DNA from: Streptomyces fuscichromogenes
Lineage (GTDB): Bacteria > Actinomycetota > Actinomycetes > Streptomycetales > Streptomycetaceae
DNA length: 64,000 nucleotides
NCBI RefSeq assembly: GCF_014645815.1
Contig: NZ_BMML01000002.1
Coordinates: forward strand, 449,924 to 513,923
Reading direction: 5' to 3'
Shown here: piece by piece, positions 53,762-63,900 of the stretch
Layout of the letters: each line of letters begins with the position of its first letter
Position numbering within the stretch: the stretch's first letter is position 1
Translations under genes and position numbers: made by a program
Notes under the pieces: model-generated
What the model saw: only the letters and a program-made list of their open reading frames with translations
Databases searched by the model: none
Told to the model about the DNA's origin: nothing

Positions 53762-54568
53762 TCAGGGCACGGTCACATGGTCGATGAGACGCTCGACACA
53801 TCCCAGCAGCTCCGGCTCCAGGTCCTTGTAGGAGTTCACGCGGGCGAGGATCGCCTGCCATACGGCGCCGGTGTTGTCCGTGGGCCAGCCCAGGGCGCGG
53901 CAGACGCCCGTCTTCCAGTCCTGGCCGTGCGGGACGCGGGGCCAGGAGTCGATGCCCAGGCAGGACGGCTTCACCGCCTCCCAGATGTCGATGTAGGGGT
54001 GGCCGACGACCAGGGCGTGGTCGCTGGTGACCGACCCGGCGATGCGCCACTCCTTGGTGCCGGGCAGCAGGTGGTCGACGAGGACGCCGAGACGGGCGTC
54101 GGGGCCGGGGGCGAACTCGGCGACGATCGCGGGGAGGTCGTCGACGCCCTCCAGGTACTCCACGACCACGCCCTCGATGCGCAGGTCGTCGCCCCAGACC
54201 TTCTCGACCAGTTCCGCGTCGTGCCGGCCCTCCACGTAGATGCGGCCCGCGCGGGCGACACGCGCGCGTGCGCCGGGGACGGCGACCGAGCCGGAAGCGG
54301 TGCGCGAGGGGCGCACCGGCCCCGCGGACGTGGGGCGTACGAGGGTGACGACGCGGCCCTCCAGGAGGAAACCGCGCGGCTCCAGCGGGAAGACGCGGTG
54401 CTTGCCGAAACGGTCCTCCAGGGTGACCGTGCCCGCCTCGCAGCGGATCACCGCGCCGCAGAAGCCGGTACCGGGCTCCTCGACCACCAGACCGGGTTCG
54501 GCGGCCACCTCGGGCACCGGCTTCGGCTTCTTCCACGGCGGGGTCAGATCGGCGGAGTACTGGCGCAT
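53762..54568 (-). CDS. DUF3097 family protein
   Basis: The 268-residue protein matches the actinobacterial DUF3097 family, of unknown function. Its N-terminus reads MRQYSADLTPPWKKPK, followed by PGLVVEEPGTGFCGAVIRCE, VTLEDRFGKHRVFPLEPRGF and later YVEGRHDAELVEKVWGDDLR and VLVDHLLPGTKEWRIA, where the EGRHD element resembles a Toprim-type nuclease/primase motif (Glu plus later DxD-like DHLL). It sits beside hemW and hrcA, its usual place. A nucleic-acid role is inference. Confidence 0.85.
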   Translation of the reverse strand: MRQYSADLTPPWKKPKPVPEVAAEPGLVVEEPGTGFCGAVIRCEAGTVTLEDRFGKHRVFPLEPRGFLLEGRVVTLVRPTSAGPVRPSRTASGSVAVPGARARVARAGRIYVEGRHDAELVEKVWGDDLRIEGVVVEYLEGVDDLPAIVAEFAPGPDARLGVLVDHLLPGTKEWRIAGSVTSDHALVVGHPYIDIWEAVKPSCLGIDSWPRVPHGQDWKTGVCRALGWPTDNTGAVWQAILARVNSYKDLEPELLGCVERLIDHVTVP

Positions 54569-54602
54569 TCGGATGACGATAGGAGAAGCCGATCCGGTCC
54601 GC

Positions 54603-55325
54603 CTACGACACGCCGAAGCGGGCCGCCAGGGCGTCGCGCTGTGCCCGGACGAACGCCGCGTCCACCACCGCTCCGTGACCGGGAACGTACCGGGCGCGAT
54701 CGCCGCCGAGCGCCAGCAGGCGGTCCAGGGCGGCGGGCCACCGCGACGGTACGGCGTCGGGGCCGGCCTGCGGGTCGCCGGACTCCTCGACCAGGTCGCC
54801 GCAGAAGACCACCTCGGGGTCGCCGGGGACGAGGACGGCGAGATCGTGGGGGGTGTGGCCGGGGCCCACGTCGGCCAGCAGGGCCTGGCGGCCGTCGCCG
54901 AGGTCGAGGGTCCACTCGCCGCAGACCAGGCGGCGGGGGAGGGGGAGGGCGTCCGCCGCCTCCTCGGCCTCCGGGGCCGGCAGGCCGTTGCGGATCGCGT
55001 CCAGACGGAGTTCCTCGCGGTCGTACGCGAGGACGGCGTCCGTGCCCACCGCCGCGTACAGGTTCGCGCCTGCGAAGGCGGCGGCCCCGAAGACGTGGTC
55101 GAAGTGCGGATGGGTGAGCGCGAGATGGGTCACACGGCGGTCGGCCAGCGCCTGCGCCTCCATGCGCAACCGCGCGCCCTCCGCCAGGCTCGACCCGGCG
55201 TCCACCATCAGGGCCGTGCCCGCGCCGAGGACCAGCCCCGCCGTGCAGTCCCAGCCCGGCAGCCGACAGCGGCCGACCCCTTCGGCCAGCTGCTCCCAGC
55301 CCAGCTCTTCCCAAGTCACCGTCAT
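54603..55325 (-). CDS. Metallo-beta-lactamase-fold hydrolase
   Basis: The 240-residue protein has THPHFDH (two-metal-binding HxHxDH), the GHTPHDLAV histidine, CGDLVEESGDP (Asp) and VPGHGAVVD (last His) in the order of class B-like hydrolases. Substrates of such enzymes range from glyoxalase II thioesters to lactones; no specificity can be read. The ATG start lies 172 bases from hrcA on the opposite strand, so the shared spacer carries both promoters and the CIRCE. Confidence 0.9.
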   Translation of the reverse strand: MTVTWEELGWEQLAEGVGRCRLPGWDCTAGLVLGAGTALMVDAGSSLAEGARLRMEAQALADRRVTHLALTHPHFDHVFGAAAFAGANLYAAVGTDAVLAYDREELRLDAIRNGLPAPEAEEAADALPLPRRLVCGEWTLDLGDGRQALLADVGPGHTPHDLAVLVPGDPEVVFCGDLVEESGDPQAGPDAVPSRWPAALDRLLALGGDRARYVPGHGAVVDAAFVRAQRDALAARFGVS

Positions 55326-55367
55326 GCCGCGACGCTAGCCGTAGAACGCCGTAGGTCCCGACCGACC

Positions 55368-55398
55368 TTGCCCAGTCAGTACCCCACGGCCGTACACT
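55368..55398 (+). promoter_or_regulatory. hrcA-dnaJ promoter
   Basis: TTGCCC (55368-55373) and TACACT (55393-55398) with a 19-base spacer place the start of transcription near 55405, just upstream of the CIRCE. Confidence 0.5.
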
Positions 55399-55410
55399 GG
55401 GCCGGGGATG

Positions 55411-55437
55411 CTGGCACTCGCGCTCGCCGAGTGCCAG
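55411..55437 (+). promoter_or_regulatory. CIRCE operator for HrcA
   Basis: CTGGCACTC-N9-GAGTGCCAG is a perfect 9-9-9 inverted repeat. It matches the CIRCE consensus core GCACTC-N9-GAGTGC, the site where HrcA represses heat-shock operons. It lies about 60 bases before hrcA and around the transcription start, indicating autoregulation. Confidence 0.92.
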
Positions 55438-55497
55438 ACGAAAGGCCCGAAGGACCCGAAAGGCCACGGGGACGACTTTCTGGAGGTGTGGCGCGAG

Positions 55498-56514
55498 ATG
55501 CTGAGTGAACGCAGGCTTCAGGTGTTGCGCGCCATCGTCCAGGACTATGTCGGCACCGAGGAACCGGTGGGTTCGAAGGCGCTGACCGAGCGGCACAACC
55601 TCGGGGTCTCCCCGGCGACCGTGCGCAACGACATGGCCGCCCTGGAGGACGAGGGATTCATCGCCCAGCCGCACACCAGTGCCGGGCGGATCCCCACCGA
55701 CAAGGGCTACCGGCTGTTCGTCGACAAGCTGGCCGGTGTCAAACCGATGAGCGCGCCCGAGCGGCGGGCCATCCAGAACTTCCTCGACGGCGCCGTCGAC
55801 CTCGACGACGTGGTGGCGCGGACCGTGCGGCTGCTGGCGCAGCTGACCCGGCAGGTGGCGGTCGTGCAGTACCCGTCGCTGACGCGGTCCACCGTGCGGC
55901 ACGTGGAACTGCTCTCGCTGGCTCCGGCCCGGCTGATGCTGGTGCTGATCACCGACACCGGGCGGGTCGAGCAGCGGATGGTCGACTGCCCGGCGCCGTT
56001 CGGGGAGACGTCTCTGGCGGATCTGCGGGCACGGCTGAACAGCCGGGTCGCGGGGCGCCGGTTCTCGGACGTGCCCCGGCTGGTGGAGGATCTGCCGGAG
56101 GCCTTCGAGGCAGAGGACCGCGGCGCGGTCTCGGCGGTGCTCTCCACCCTGCTGGAGACGCTCGTCGAGGAGAACGAGGAGCGGTTGATGATCGGCGGCA
56201 CCGCCAATCTCACCCGCTTCGGACATGACTTTCCCCTCATGATCCGGCCCGTCCTGGAAGCCCTGGAGGAACATGTCGTTCTCCTCAAACTCATGGGCGA
56301 GGCGGGGGATTCGGGCATGACCGTACGCATCGGTCACGAGAACGCCTACGAGGGACTCAACTCCACGTCAGTGGTGTCGGTCGGCTACGGTTCGGGCGGC
56401 GAGGCAGTCGCCAAACTCGGCGTGGTCGGACCGACCCGCATGGATTACCCGGGAACGATGGGAGCGGTACGAGCGGTGGCACGGTACGTCGGACAGATCC
56501 TGGCGGAGTCGTAA
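55498..56514 (+). CDS. hrcA: Heat-inducible transcription repressor HrcA
   Basis: HrcA binds CIRCE and represses class I heat-shock genes such as groE, its activity depending on GroEL. The 338-residue protein has an N-terminal winged helix ([53 protein letters not shown]) and the GAF-like central/C-terminal domain with [23 protein letters not shown] 55498 gives the normal length. It is autoregulated by the CIRCE upstream and directly followed by dnaJ (gap 0). Confidence 0.97.
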   Translation: MLSERRLQVLRAIVQDYVGTEEPVGSKALTERHNLGVSPATVRNDMAALEDEGFIAQPHTSAGRIPTDKGYRLFVDKLAGVKPMSAPERRAIQNFLDGAVDLDDVVARTVRLLAQLTRQVAVVQYPSLTRSTVRHVELLSLAPARLMLVLITDTGRVEQRMVDCPAPFGETSLADLRARLNSRVAGRRFSDVPRLVEDLPEAFEAEDRGAVSAVLSTLLETLVEENEERLMIGGTANLTRFGHDFPLMIRPVLEALEEHVVLLKLMGEAGDSGMTVRIGHENAYEGLNSTSVVSVGYGSGGEAVAKLGVVGPTRMDYPGTMGAVRAVARYVGQILAES

Positions 56515-57651
56515 GTGGCCACGGACTACTACGCCGTTCTCGGCGTGCGCCGCGACGCGTCGCAGGAAGAGATCAAGAAGGCCTTCCGTCGGCTCGCACG
56601 CGAGCTGCACCCGGACGTCAACCCGGATCCGAAGACCCAGGAGCGGTTCAAGGAGATCAACGCCGCCTACGAGGTGCTCTCCGACCCGCAGAAGAAGCAG
56701 GTCTACGACCTCGGCGGGGATCCGCTGTCGCAGAGCGGCGGCGCGGGCGCGGGCGGCTTCGGGGCCGGTGGGTTCGGGAACTTCTCGGACATCATGGACG
56801 CGTTCTTCGGTACGGCGTCCCAGCGCGGGCCGAGGTCGCGGACGCGGCGCGGCCAGGACGCGATGATCCGGATCGAGGTCGAGCTCGACGAGGCGGCCTT
56901 CGGTACGACCAAGGACATCCAGGTCGACACGGCGGTCGTCTGCAACACCTGCAACGGTGAGGGCGCGGCGCCGGGCACCTCCGCCCAGACGTGTGACATG
57001 TGCCGGGGCCGGGGCGAGGTCTCGCAGGTGACGCGGTCCTTCCTCGGGCAGGTCATGACCTCGCGGCCGTGTCCGCAGTGCCAGGGCTTCGGGACGGTCG
57101 TGCCGACGCCGTGCCCCGAGTGCGCGGGTGACGGGCGGGTACGGTCGCGGCGGACGCTGACCGTGAAGATCCCGGCCGGTGTCGACAACGGCACGCGGAT
57201 CCAGCTCGCCGGTGAGGGCGAGGTCGGGCCGGGCGGCGGTCCCGCGGGTGATCTGTACGTCGAGATCCACGAGCTGCCGCACTCCACGTTCCAGCGGCGC
57301 GGGGACGATCTGCACTGCACGGTGACGATCCCGATGACGGCGGCGTCGCTCGGTACGAAGGTGCCGCTGGAGACGCTGGACGGGCTGGAGGAGGTCGACA
57401 TCCGGCCGGGCACCCAGTCCGGGCAGTCGATTCCGCTGCACGGGCGTGGGGTGACGCATCTGCGGGGCGGCGGGCGGGGTGACCTGATCGTGCATGTCGA
57501 GGTCATGACGCCGACGAAGTTGGATCCCGAGCAGGAGCGGTTGTTGCGGGAGCTGGCGAAGCTGCGGGGTGAGGAGCGACCGACGGGGCAGTTCCAGCCC
57601 GGCCAGCAAGGGCTGTTCAGCCGGTTGAAGGACGCGTTCAACGGGCGTTGA
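56515..57651 (+). CDS. dnaJ: Chaperone DnaJ
   Basis: DnaJ is the Hsp40 co-chaperone of DnaK. The 378-residue type I protein has the J domain with HPD in [11 protein letters not shown] (residues 29-39), a Gly/Phe-rich linker (about 76-95), four CxxCxGxG zinc motifs ([32 protein letters not shown] at about 143-210) and the C-terminal substrate-binding domain. The GTG start immediately follows the hrcA TAA, the usual hrcA-dnaJ operon. This is the second dnaJ-type gene typical of Streptomyces. Confidence 0.97.
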   Translation: MATDYYAVLGVRRDASQEEIKKAFRRLARELHPDVNPDPKTQERFKEINAAYEVLSDPQKKQVYDLGGDPLSQSGGAGAGGFGAGGFGNFSDIMDAFFGTASQRGPRSRTRRGQDAMIRIEVELDEAAFGTTKDIQVDTAVVCNTCNGEGAAPGTSAQTCDMCRGRGEVSQVTRSFLGQVMTSRPCPQCQGFGTVVPTPCPECAGDGRVRSRRTLTVKIPAGVDNGTRIQLAGEGEVGPGGGPAGDLYVEIHELPHSTFQRRGDDLHCTVTIPMTAASLGTKVPLETLDGLEEVDIRPGTQSGQSIPLHGRGVTHLRGGGRGDLIVHVEVMTPTKLDPEQERLLRELAKLRGEERPTGQFQPGQQGLFSRLKDAFNGR

Positions 57652-57662
57652 CGGGGCGCCGT

Positions 57663-57707
57663 GAAGGGGCTTCGCCCCTTCGACCCCACCAGGGGGCTCC
57701 GCCCCCT
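57663..57707 (+). terminator. Two adjacent hairpins after dnaJ
   Basis: GAAGGGGC-TTC-GCCCCTTC (57663-57681) and AGGGGGC-TCC-GCCCCCT (57691-57707) are tight three-base-loop hairpins commonly found at Streptomyces gene ends. Confidence 0.7.
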
Positions 57708-57741
57708 GGACCCCCGGGACCCCTGCCCACCCACCACCCGA

Positions 57742-57850
57742 CTCGGCCGATGAAGAGGCGAGCCCGCCCCTCGGCTCGGCCGATGAAGAGGCGAGGTTCA
57801 CCCTCGGCTCGGTCGATGGAGAGGCGAGGTTCGTCCTCGGTTCGGTCGGC
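57742..57850. repeat. 33-bp tandem repeat, 3.3 copies
   Basis: Units start at 57742, 57775 and 57808, with a partial fourth at 57841. The shared core is CGATGAAGAGGCGAG with CCTCGG at the end. Because the unit is a multiple of three, it stays open in several frames and would encode 11-residue repeats (such as RAEGEPRLFIG on the minus strand). Confidence 0.92.
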
Positions 57851-57920
57851 TGTGAGGTGGGGGTGGGTACAGGGGGCGGGCCGATTCGGTCTTGTTCGGA
57901 GGACGTGACAACATGCCGTC

Positions 57921-59003
57921 ATGTCCTCCGCACTGACCGATCTCTTCCCCCTTCCGATCGTGCAGGCCCCCATGGCAGGCGGGGTCTCCGTGCCGCAGCT
58001 CGCCGCTGCCGTGTCCGAGGCGGGCGGGCTGGGGTTCGTCGCTGCCGGGTACAAGACCGCCGACGGGATGTACCAGGAGATCAAGCAACTGCGGGGGCTG
58101 ACCGGGCGTCCCTTCGGCGTGAATCTGTTCATGCCGCAGCCGGAGTACGCCGAGTCCGGGGCCGTGGAGGTCTACGCGCATCAGCTGGCCGGTGAGGCCG
58201 CCTGGTACGAGACCGAGCTCGGTGACCCGGACAGCGGCCGGGACGACGGCTACGAGGCCAAGCTGGCCGTGCTGCTCGACAACCCGGTCGCCGTCGTCTC
58301 CTTCCACTTCGGCGTGCCGAGTCCCGAGGCGCTGGACTCGCTGCGCCGCGCCGGGACGTTCACCCTGGTCACCGCCACCACCGCCGAGGAGGCCCTGGCC
58401 GTCGAGCGGGCCGGGGCCGACGCGGTGATCGCGCAGGGCGTGGAGGCCGGCGGCCATCAGGGCACCCACCGGGACGTGCCGGAGAACGACGGGTCCGGGA
58501 TCGGGCTGCTGTCGCTGGTCGCGCAGGTACGGGAGAGCGTCGCCATCCCGGTCGTCGCCGCCGGCGGCATCATGCACGGCAGCCAGATCGCGGCCGTGCT
58601 GGCCGCGGGGGCGAGCGCCGCGCAGCTGGGCACGGCCTTCCTGGCCACCCCCGAGTCCGGCGCCGCCGACCTGCACAAGCAGGCGCTCACCGACCCGCTG
58701 TTCACCCGGACCGCGCTGACCCGGGCGTTCTCCGGGCGGCCCGCCCGCGGCCTGGTCAACCGGTTCATGCGCGAGCACGGCCCGTACGCGCCCGCCGCCT
58801 ACCCGGAGGTCCACCACCTCACCTCCCCGCTGCGCAAGGCCGCCGCGCGGGCCGGGGACGCGCAGGGCATGGCCCTGTGGGCCGGACAGGGGCACCGGAT
58901 GGCCCGCGAGCTGCCCGCCGGACAGCTGGTGGAGACCCTCGCGGAGGAACTCGCCGCCGCGTCGACAGCGTTGTCGATCAAGGGGGAGGGCGAGCAGGCA
59001 TGA
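57921..59003 (+). CDS. Nitronate monooxygenase family protein
   Basis: The 360-residue FMN TIM-barrel protein begins MSSALTDLFPLPIVQAPMAGG and contains GLGFVAAGYKT, VIAQGVEAGGHQGTH (the substrate-polarising His region), PVVAAGGIMHGSQIAAVLAAGA (phosphate-binding loop) and AQLGTAFLATPESGA. Such enzymes oxidise alkyl nitronates with oxygen, although other members reduce enoyl-ACP. The start is near-leaderless (CAACAT six bases upstream). Its stop overlaps rsmE by four bases (ATGA). Confidence 0.93.
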   Translation: MSSALTDLFPLPIVQAPMAGGVSVPQLAAAVSEAGGLGFVAAGYKTADGMYQEIKQLRGLTGRPFGVNLFMPQPEYAESGAVEVYAHQLAGEAAWYETELGDPDSGRDDGYEAKLAVLLDNPVAVVSFHFGVPSPEALDSLRRAGTFTLVTATTAEEALAVERAGADAVIAQGVEAGGHQGTHRDVPENDGSGIGLLSLVAQVRESVAIPVVAAGGIMHGSQIAAVLAAGASAAQLGTAFLATPESGAADLHKQALTDPLFTRTALTRAFSGRPARGLVNRFMREHGPYAPAAYPEVHHLTSPLRKAAARAGDAQGMALWAGQGHRMARELPAGQLVETLAEELAAASTALSIKGEGEQA

Positions 59004-59758
59004 CCGCTCCCGTGTTCGTGCTGGATCCGCTGGTGGTGCCCGACTTCTCCGGTGGGGAGGTCGTCCTGGACGGGCCCGAGGGGCGGCACGCCGTCTCCGT
59101 GAAGCGGCTGCGGCCCGGCGAGGACGTCATCCTCACCGACGGCCGCGGGCGTTGGGCGGAGGGCGTCGTGCGGGCCGCCGAGGGCAAGGACCGGCTGGTG
59201 GTGACGGGCCTGCAGAGCGTTCACGAGGAGCCCCCGCCGCGGCCCCGGATCACCGTCGTCCAGGCGCTTCCCAAGGGGGACCGGGGGGAGGTGGCCGTGG
59301 AGACCATGACCGAGGTCGGCGTCGACGTGATCGTGCCCTGGCAGGCCGCCCGCTGCATCACCCAGTGGAAGGGCGACCGGGGACTGAAGGCCCTCGGCAA
59401 GTGGCGGGCCACCGCCCGCGAGGCCGGCAAGCAGTCCCGCCGGGTGCGTTTCCCGCAGGTCGCGGACGCCGCGACGACCAAGCAGGTGGCCGCACTTCTC
59501 GCCGGGGCCGACCTCGCCGCCGTCCTGCACTCCGACTTCGAGCACGGCAGCGAGCCCCTCGCGCAGGTCCCGCTGCCCACCGAGGGCGAGATCGTGCTGG
59601 TCGTCGGGCCCGAAGGGGGCGTCGCCCGGGACGAGGTGGCGCTTTTCGAGGAGGCGGGCGCCAAGGCGTACACCCTGGGACCTACCGTGATGCGCACGTC
59701 CACCGCCGGAACGGCGGCCGCGGCCCTGCTGCTGGGGCGCACCGGCCGGTGGTCCTGA
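59000..59758 (+). CDS. rsmE: 16S rRNA (uracil1498-N3)-methyltransferase RsmE
   Basis: RsmE methylates U1498 of 16S rRNA with SAM. The 252-residue SPOUT enzyme has an N-terminal PUA-like RNA-binding domain (about 1-70, GPEGRHAVSVKRLRPGE) and the knotted methyltransferase domain (VVQALPKGDRGE, TEVGVDVIVPW, RCITQWKGDR, LVVGPEGGVARDEV and LGPTVMRTSTAGTAA). The ATG overlaps the preceding stop, so it is translationally coupled to the nitronate monooxygenase gene. Common placement near hrcA-dnaJ supports the call. Confidence 0.97.
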   Translation: MTAPVFVLDPLVVPDFSGGEVVLDGPEGRHAVSVKRLRPGEDVILTDGRGRWAEGVVRAAEGKDRLVVTGLQSVHEEPPPRPRITVVQALPKGDRGEVAVETMTEVGVDVIVPWQAARCITQWKGDRGLKALGKWRATAREAGKQSRRVRFPQVADAATTKQVAALLAGADLAAVLHSDFEHGSEPLAQVPLPTEGEIVLVVGPEGGVARDEVALFEEAGAKAYTLGPTVMRTSTAGTAAAALLLGRTGRWS

Positions 59759-59787
59759 ACCGACCGCACCACCCTGGGGGACATACC

Positions 59788-60180
59788 GTGGAACTCGCCC
59801 AAGTCCGGCTCCTCGTCGCCGACTTCGCCGCCTGCTACCGGTTCTACGCCGAGGTGCTCGGGCTGAGGCCGCAGTCGGGGGCGAGCGAGGGGCCGTACGA
59901 GAAGTTCAGCCCGCACGCCGGGTCGGCGGGGATCGCCCTCCAGGACCGGGCCATGATGGCCGCGATACTGGGTGAGTTGGGGGACGCGGCGAGCGGGCAC
60001 CGTTCGCTGGTGGTGCTGCGCGTCGACGACCTCGACGGCTACTGCGAGCAGATCGTCGGACGGGGCGCGGTCCTGGTGCACGGGCCGGCGCCGATGACGG
60101 AACGCATGCGGGTCGCCCACCTCAAGGACCCGGAGGGGAACCTGGTGGAACTGCAGGAGTGGCTGCTGCTGCGCACCTGA
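59788..60180 (+). CDS. VOC-family (glyoxalase-like) protein
   Basis: The 130-residue protein has the paired beta-alpha-beta-beta-beta modules of the VOC fold. It starts VELAQVRLLVADFAACYRFYAEVLGL and ends AHLKDPEGNLVELQEW, a standard second-module signature with a metal-ligand Glu. Small VOC proteins act in resistance or metabolism, but the substrate cannot be read. The GTG start has GGGGGAC six bases upstream. It follows rsmE after 29 bases and is probably in the same transcript. Confidence 0.88.
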   Translation: MELAQVRLLVADFAACYRFYAEVLGLRPQSGASEGPYEKFSPHAGSAGIALQDRAMMAAILGELGDAASGHRSLVVLRVDDLDGYCEQIVGRGAVLVHGPAPMTERMRVAHLKDPEGNLVELQEWLLLRT

Positions 60181-60272
60181 GGGCCGGGCCACCCGCACGG
60201 GGACCTCTCCGAACACGTGAGTGGCCGTATGTCCCCTACCGCCACCGGCGAGACAGTGGCAGGCTGCCCTCC

Positions 60273-60872
60273 ATGGGGGCATTGAGGCGGATTTGGCGCC
60301 GGCCGCGCGGGACCAGGGTGGCGGCCGTGACAGGGCTCGCGCTGATCGCCGTGGGTGGTGCGGCGGCCTGCCGGCCGAGCGATCTGAACTCCGCGACGGT
60401 CGCCTACACCACCGACGTGACCGCCACCGCCGAGCTGAAACGCCAGCACGTCGACGTCAACTGGCTCACCTGCACCGGCTCCTACGGCTCGGCGCCGAAG
60501 GCCACGGCGAGCACGGCGAGCACGGCGAGCACGAAGACCGCCAAGGCCACGAGGACACCGTCGGCCACCGCCACCACCGTCGTCTCCGTCGACTGCCAGG
60601 GCCGGACCAAGGACGGCCGGAGCATCACCGTCACCGGCCGGGTGACCAAGGCCGTCAGCGGGGCCTGTGTGCGCGGCAGCCTCGTCGCCGAGGTCGGCGG
60701 CAAGGAGTGGTTCCGGGTGAACGGGCTGGGCGACTGCGACGCCACGCCCGGACCGACGTACAGCACCTACCGGCCGCCCACCTACGGACAGCGGCCCGGC
60801 CCCACCGTGACCGTCACGAAGACCGTCTGGTGCCAGGGCGACCCCAAGTGCTGGCCGGTGCAGGGCAAGTGA
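60273..60872 (+). CDS. Secreted/lipoprotein-like hypothetical protein
   Basis: The 199-residue protein starts with a basic region (RRIWRRPRGTR), a hydrophobic stretch and a Cys in GGAAACRPSD. This fits an exported protein, possibly a lipoprotein with an unusual lipobox. A Ser/Thr/Ala-rich linker (about 75-105) joins two small regions with several Cys (WLTCTG, SVDCQGR, GACVRG, GDCDAT, VWCQGDPKCW), which suggests disulfide-stabilised structure outside the cell. The start is leaderless-like (CAGGCT seven bases upstream). Function unknown. Confidence 0.75.
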   Translation: MGALRRIWRRPRGTRVAAVTGLALIAVGGAAACRPSDLNSATVAYTTDVTATAELKRQHVDVNWLTCTGSYGSAPKATASTASTASTKTAKATRTPSATATTVVSVDCQGRTKDGRSITVTGRVTKAVSGACVRGSLVAEVGGKEWFRVNGLGDCDATPGPTYSTYRPPTYGQRPGPTVTVTKTVWCQGDPKCWPVQGK

Positions 60873-60906
60873 TCGAAATCGGTCACCGGGAACACGCCGC
60901 GATGCA

Positions 60907-60912
60907 TAGGCT
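60907..60912 (+). promoter_or_regulatory. -10 box for the tricorn protease gene, leaderless
   Basis: TAGGCT ends six bases before GTG 60919 and there is no ribosome-binding site. Confidence 0.55.
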
Positions 60913-60918
60913 GAGCGA

Positions 60919-63900
60919 GTGACTCAGGGTGCAGCGACAGGACCGCGGTCCTACCTCCGATTTCCGCACGTCCACGGCGACCTGGTCGCCTTCACCGCCG
61001 AGGACGACGTGTGGCTCGCGCCCCTGGACGGCGGCCGGGCCTGGCGGGTCAGCGCCGACAACGTCCCCGTGACCCTGCCCCGTATCTCGCCCGACGGGAC
61101 CACGGTGGCCTGGACCTCCACCCGCGACGGCGCCCCCGAGATCCACACCGCCCCCGTCGACGGCGGCTCCTCGACCCGCCTGACCCACTGGGGCAGCGCC
61201 CGCACCCAGGTGCGCGGCTGGACCGCCGACGGCCAGGTCCTCGCGATCACCACCCACGGACAGGCCAGCCTCCGGCGCAGCTGGGCCCACACCGTCCCGC
61301 TCGACGGCGGCCCGTCCACCGTCCTGCCGTACGGCCCCGTCGGCGATGTCGCCTTCGGGCCGGCCACCGTGCTGCTGTCCGCGCCGATGGGACGGGAGGC
61401 GGCCTGGTGGAAGCGGTACCGGGGCGGCACGGCGGGCAAGCTGTGGATCGACCGGGGCGTGCCGGACGGGACGGACGGCGAGGGCGACGGCGGGTTCGTA
61501 CGGCTGCACGCCGAGCTGGACGGCAACCTGGAGTACCCCTGCTGGGCCGGCGAGCGGATCGCGTTCCTCTCCGACCACGAGGGCACCGGCGCGCTGTACT
61601 CCTCCCTCGCCGACGGCTCCGACCTGCGCCGCCACACCCCCCTCGACGGTTTCTACGCCCGGCACGCGACGAGCGACGGCAGCCGTGTCGTCTACGCCTC
61701 GGCCGGTGAACTCTGGCTCCTGGACGACCTGGAGGGCGCCGAGCCGCGCCGCCTGGACATCCGGCTCGGCGGGTCCCGGGTGGACCGCCAGCCGTACCCC
61801 GTCAACGCGGCCCGCTGGTTCAGCCACGCCTCGCCCGACCACACCGCGCGCGGCAGCGCCGTCCTGGTGCGCGGCGGCGTGCACTGGGTGACCCACCGCT
61901 CGGGTCCGGCGCGGGCGCTCGTCGCCCGGCCCGGGGTGCGGGCCCGGCTGCCCGTCACCTTCCGGGTGGACGCCGAGGAGTGGGTGACCTGGGTGACGGA
62001 CGCCGAGGGCGACGACGCCCTGGAGTTCGCCCCCGCCACCGGCCTGGAACCCGGCGCCACCGCGCGCCGGATCGCCGCCGGACGGCTCGGCCGGGTCCTG
62101 GAACTCGCCGTCGCCCCGGACGGCGGCCGGGTCGCCGTCGCCGCCCACGACGGCCGGCTGCTCCTCGTCGAGCGGGAGACGGGCGAGGTCCGCGAGGTCG
62201 ACCGCAGCGAGGACGGCGACGTCTCGGGCCTCGCCTTCTCACCCGACTCCGGCTGGCTCGCCTGGTCCCACCCCGGCGCCGGCGGGCTCTGCCAGCTCCG
62301 CATCGCCCATACCACCGACCTCACCGTCACCGAGGCGACCCCGCTGCGGTTCCGGGACTACGACCCCGCCTTCACCCGCGACGGCAAACACCTCGCCTTC
62401 CTCTCCACCCGCTCCTTCGACCCGGTCTACGACGAGCACGTCTTCGACCTGGCCTTCGTGGTCGGCGACCGCCCGCACCTGATCACCCTCGCCGCCGCCA
62501 CCCCCTCGCCGTTCGGCCCGCAGCGGCACGGCCGCCCCTTCGAGACCCCCGACAAGGACGAGACCCCGGACGCCGAGGGCACCCCCGCCACCCGTATCGA
62601 CCTCGAAGGCCTCGCCGACCGGATCGTGCCCTTCCCCGTCGAGGCCGGCCGCTACTCCACCCTCCGGGCCGCCAAGGACGGCGTGCTCTGGCTGCGCCAC
62701 CCGGTGCGCGGTGTGCTCGGCGCCTCCCGCGCCCACCCCGAGGACCCGGCGCCCAAGACCGAGCTGGAGCGCTACGACCTCGCCCAGCAGCGCATCGAGT
62801 ACCTATCCTCCGACGCCGACCACTTCGAGGTCAGCGGCGACGGCAAACGCGTCCTGCTCTGGGCCGACAGCAAGCTCAGGGTGGTGCCCAGCGACCGCCG
62901 CGCCTCGGGCGACGAGGACAGCGACACCAACATCACCGTCGACCTGGCCCGGGTCCGGCAGACCGTCGACCCGGCCGCCGAGTGGCGGCAGATGTTCGAC
63001 GAGACCGGCCGCATCATGCGCGACCAGTTCTGGCGCCCGGACCTCGGCGGCGTCGACTGGGACGGTGTCCTCGACCGCTACCGCCCGCTCGTCGACCGGG
63101 TCGCCACCCACGACGACCTCGTCGACCTGCTCTGGGAGGTCCAGGGCGAACTCGGCACCTCGCACGCCTACGTCACCCCGCGCGGCGGCCACGGCGGCGG
63201 CGCCCGCCAGGGCCTGCTCGGTGCCGACATCTCCCGGCACGAGGACGGCAGCTGGCGCATCGACCGCATCCTGCCCACCGAGACCTCCGACCCCGGCGCC
63301 CGCTCCCCGCTCGCCGCACCCGGCGTCGCGGTACGCCCCGGCGACGCGATCGTGGCCGTGGCCGGCCGCCCCGTGGACCCGGTGACCGGCCCCGGCCCAC
63401 TGCTGGTCGGCACCGCCGGCAAGGCGATCGAACTGACCGTGTCCCCGGCCGGCGGCGGCGAGCTGCGCCACCCGGTCGTCGTCCCGGTCGCGGACGAGGA
63501 GCCGCTGCGCTACCACGCCTGGGTCGCCGACCGCCGGGCCCATGTGCACACGGCGTCCGGCGGCCGCCTCGGCTACCTGCACGTCCCCGACATGCAGGCG
63601 CCCGGCTGGGCCCAGATCCACCGCGACCTGAACGTGGAGATGGCCCGCGAGGGCATCGTGGTGGACGTCCGCGAGAACCGCGGCGGGCACACCTCCCAAC
63701 TGGTGGTGGAGAAGCTGGCCCGGCGCATCGTCGGCTGGGACCTGCCGCGCGGCATGCGCCCGCACAGCTACCCGCGGGACGCCCCCCGCGGACCGGTGGT
63801 GGTCGTCGCGAACGAGTTCTCCGGTTCGGACGGCGACATCGTCAACGCGGCGATCAAGGCACTGGGCATCGGCCCGGTGGTCGGCACCCGCACCTGGGGC

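Noticed and set aside
57638..58132. Minus-strand ORF spanning the 33-bp repeats
   Set aside because: Open frame is explained by the repeat period being a multiple of three and it overlaps the nitronate monooxygenase start; no ribosome-binding site.
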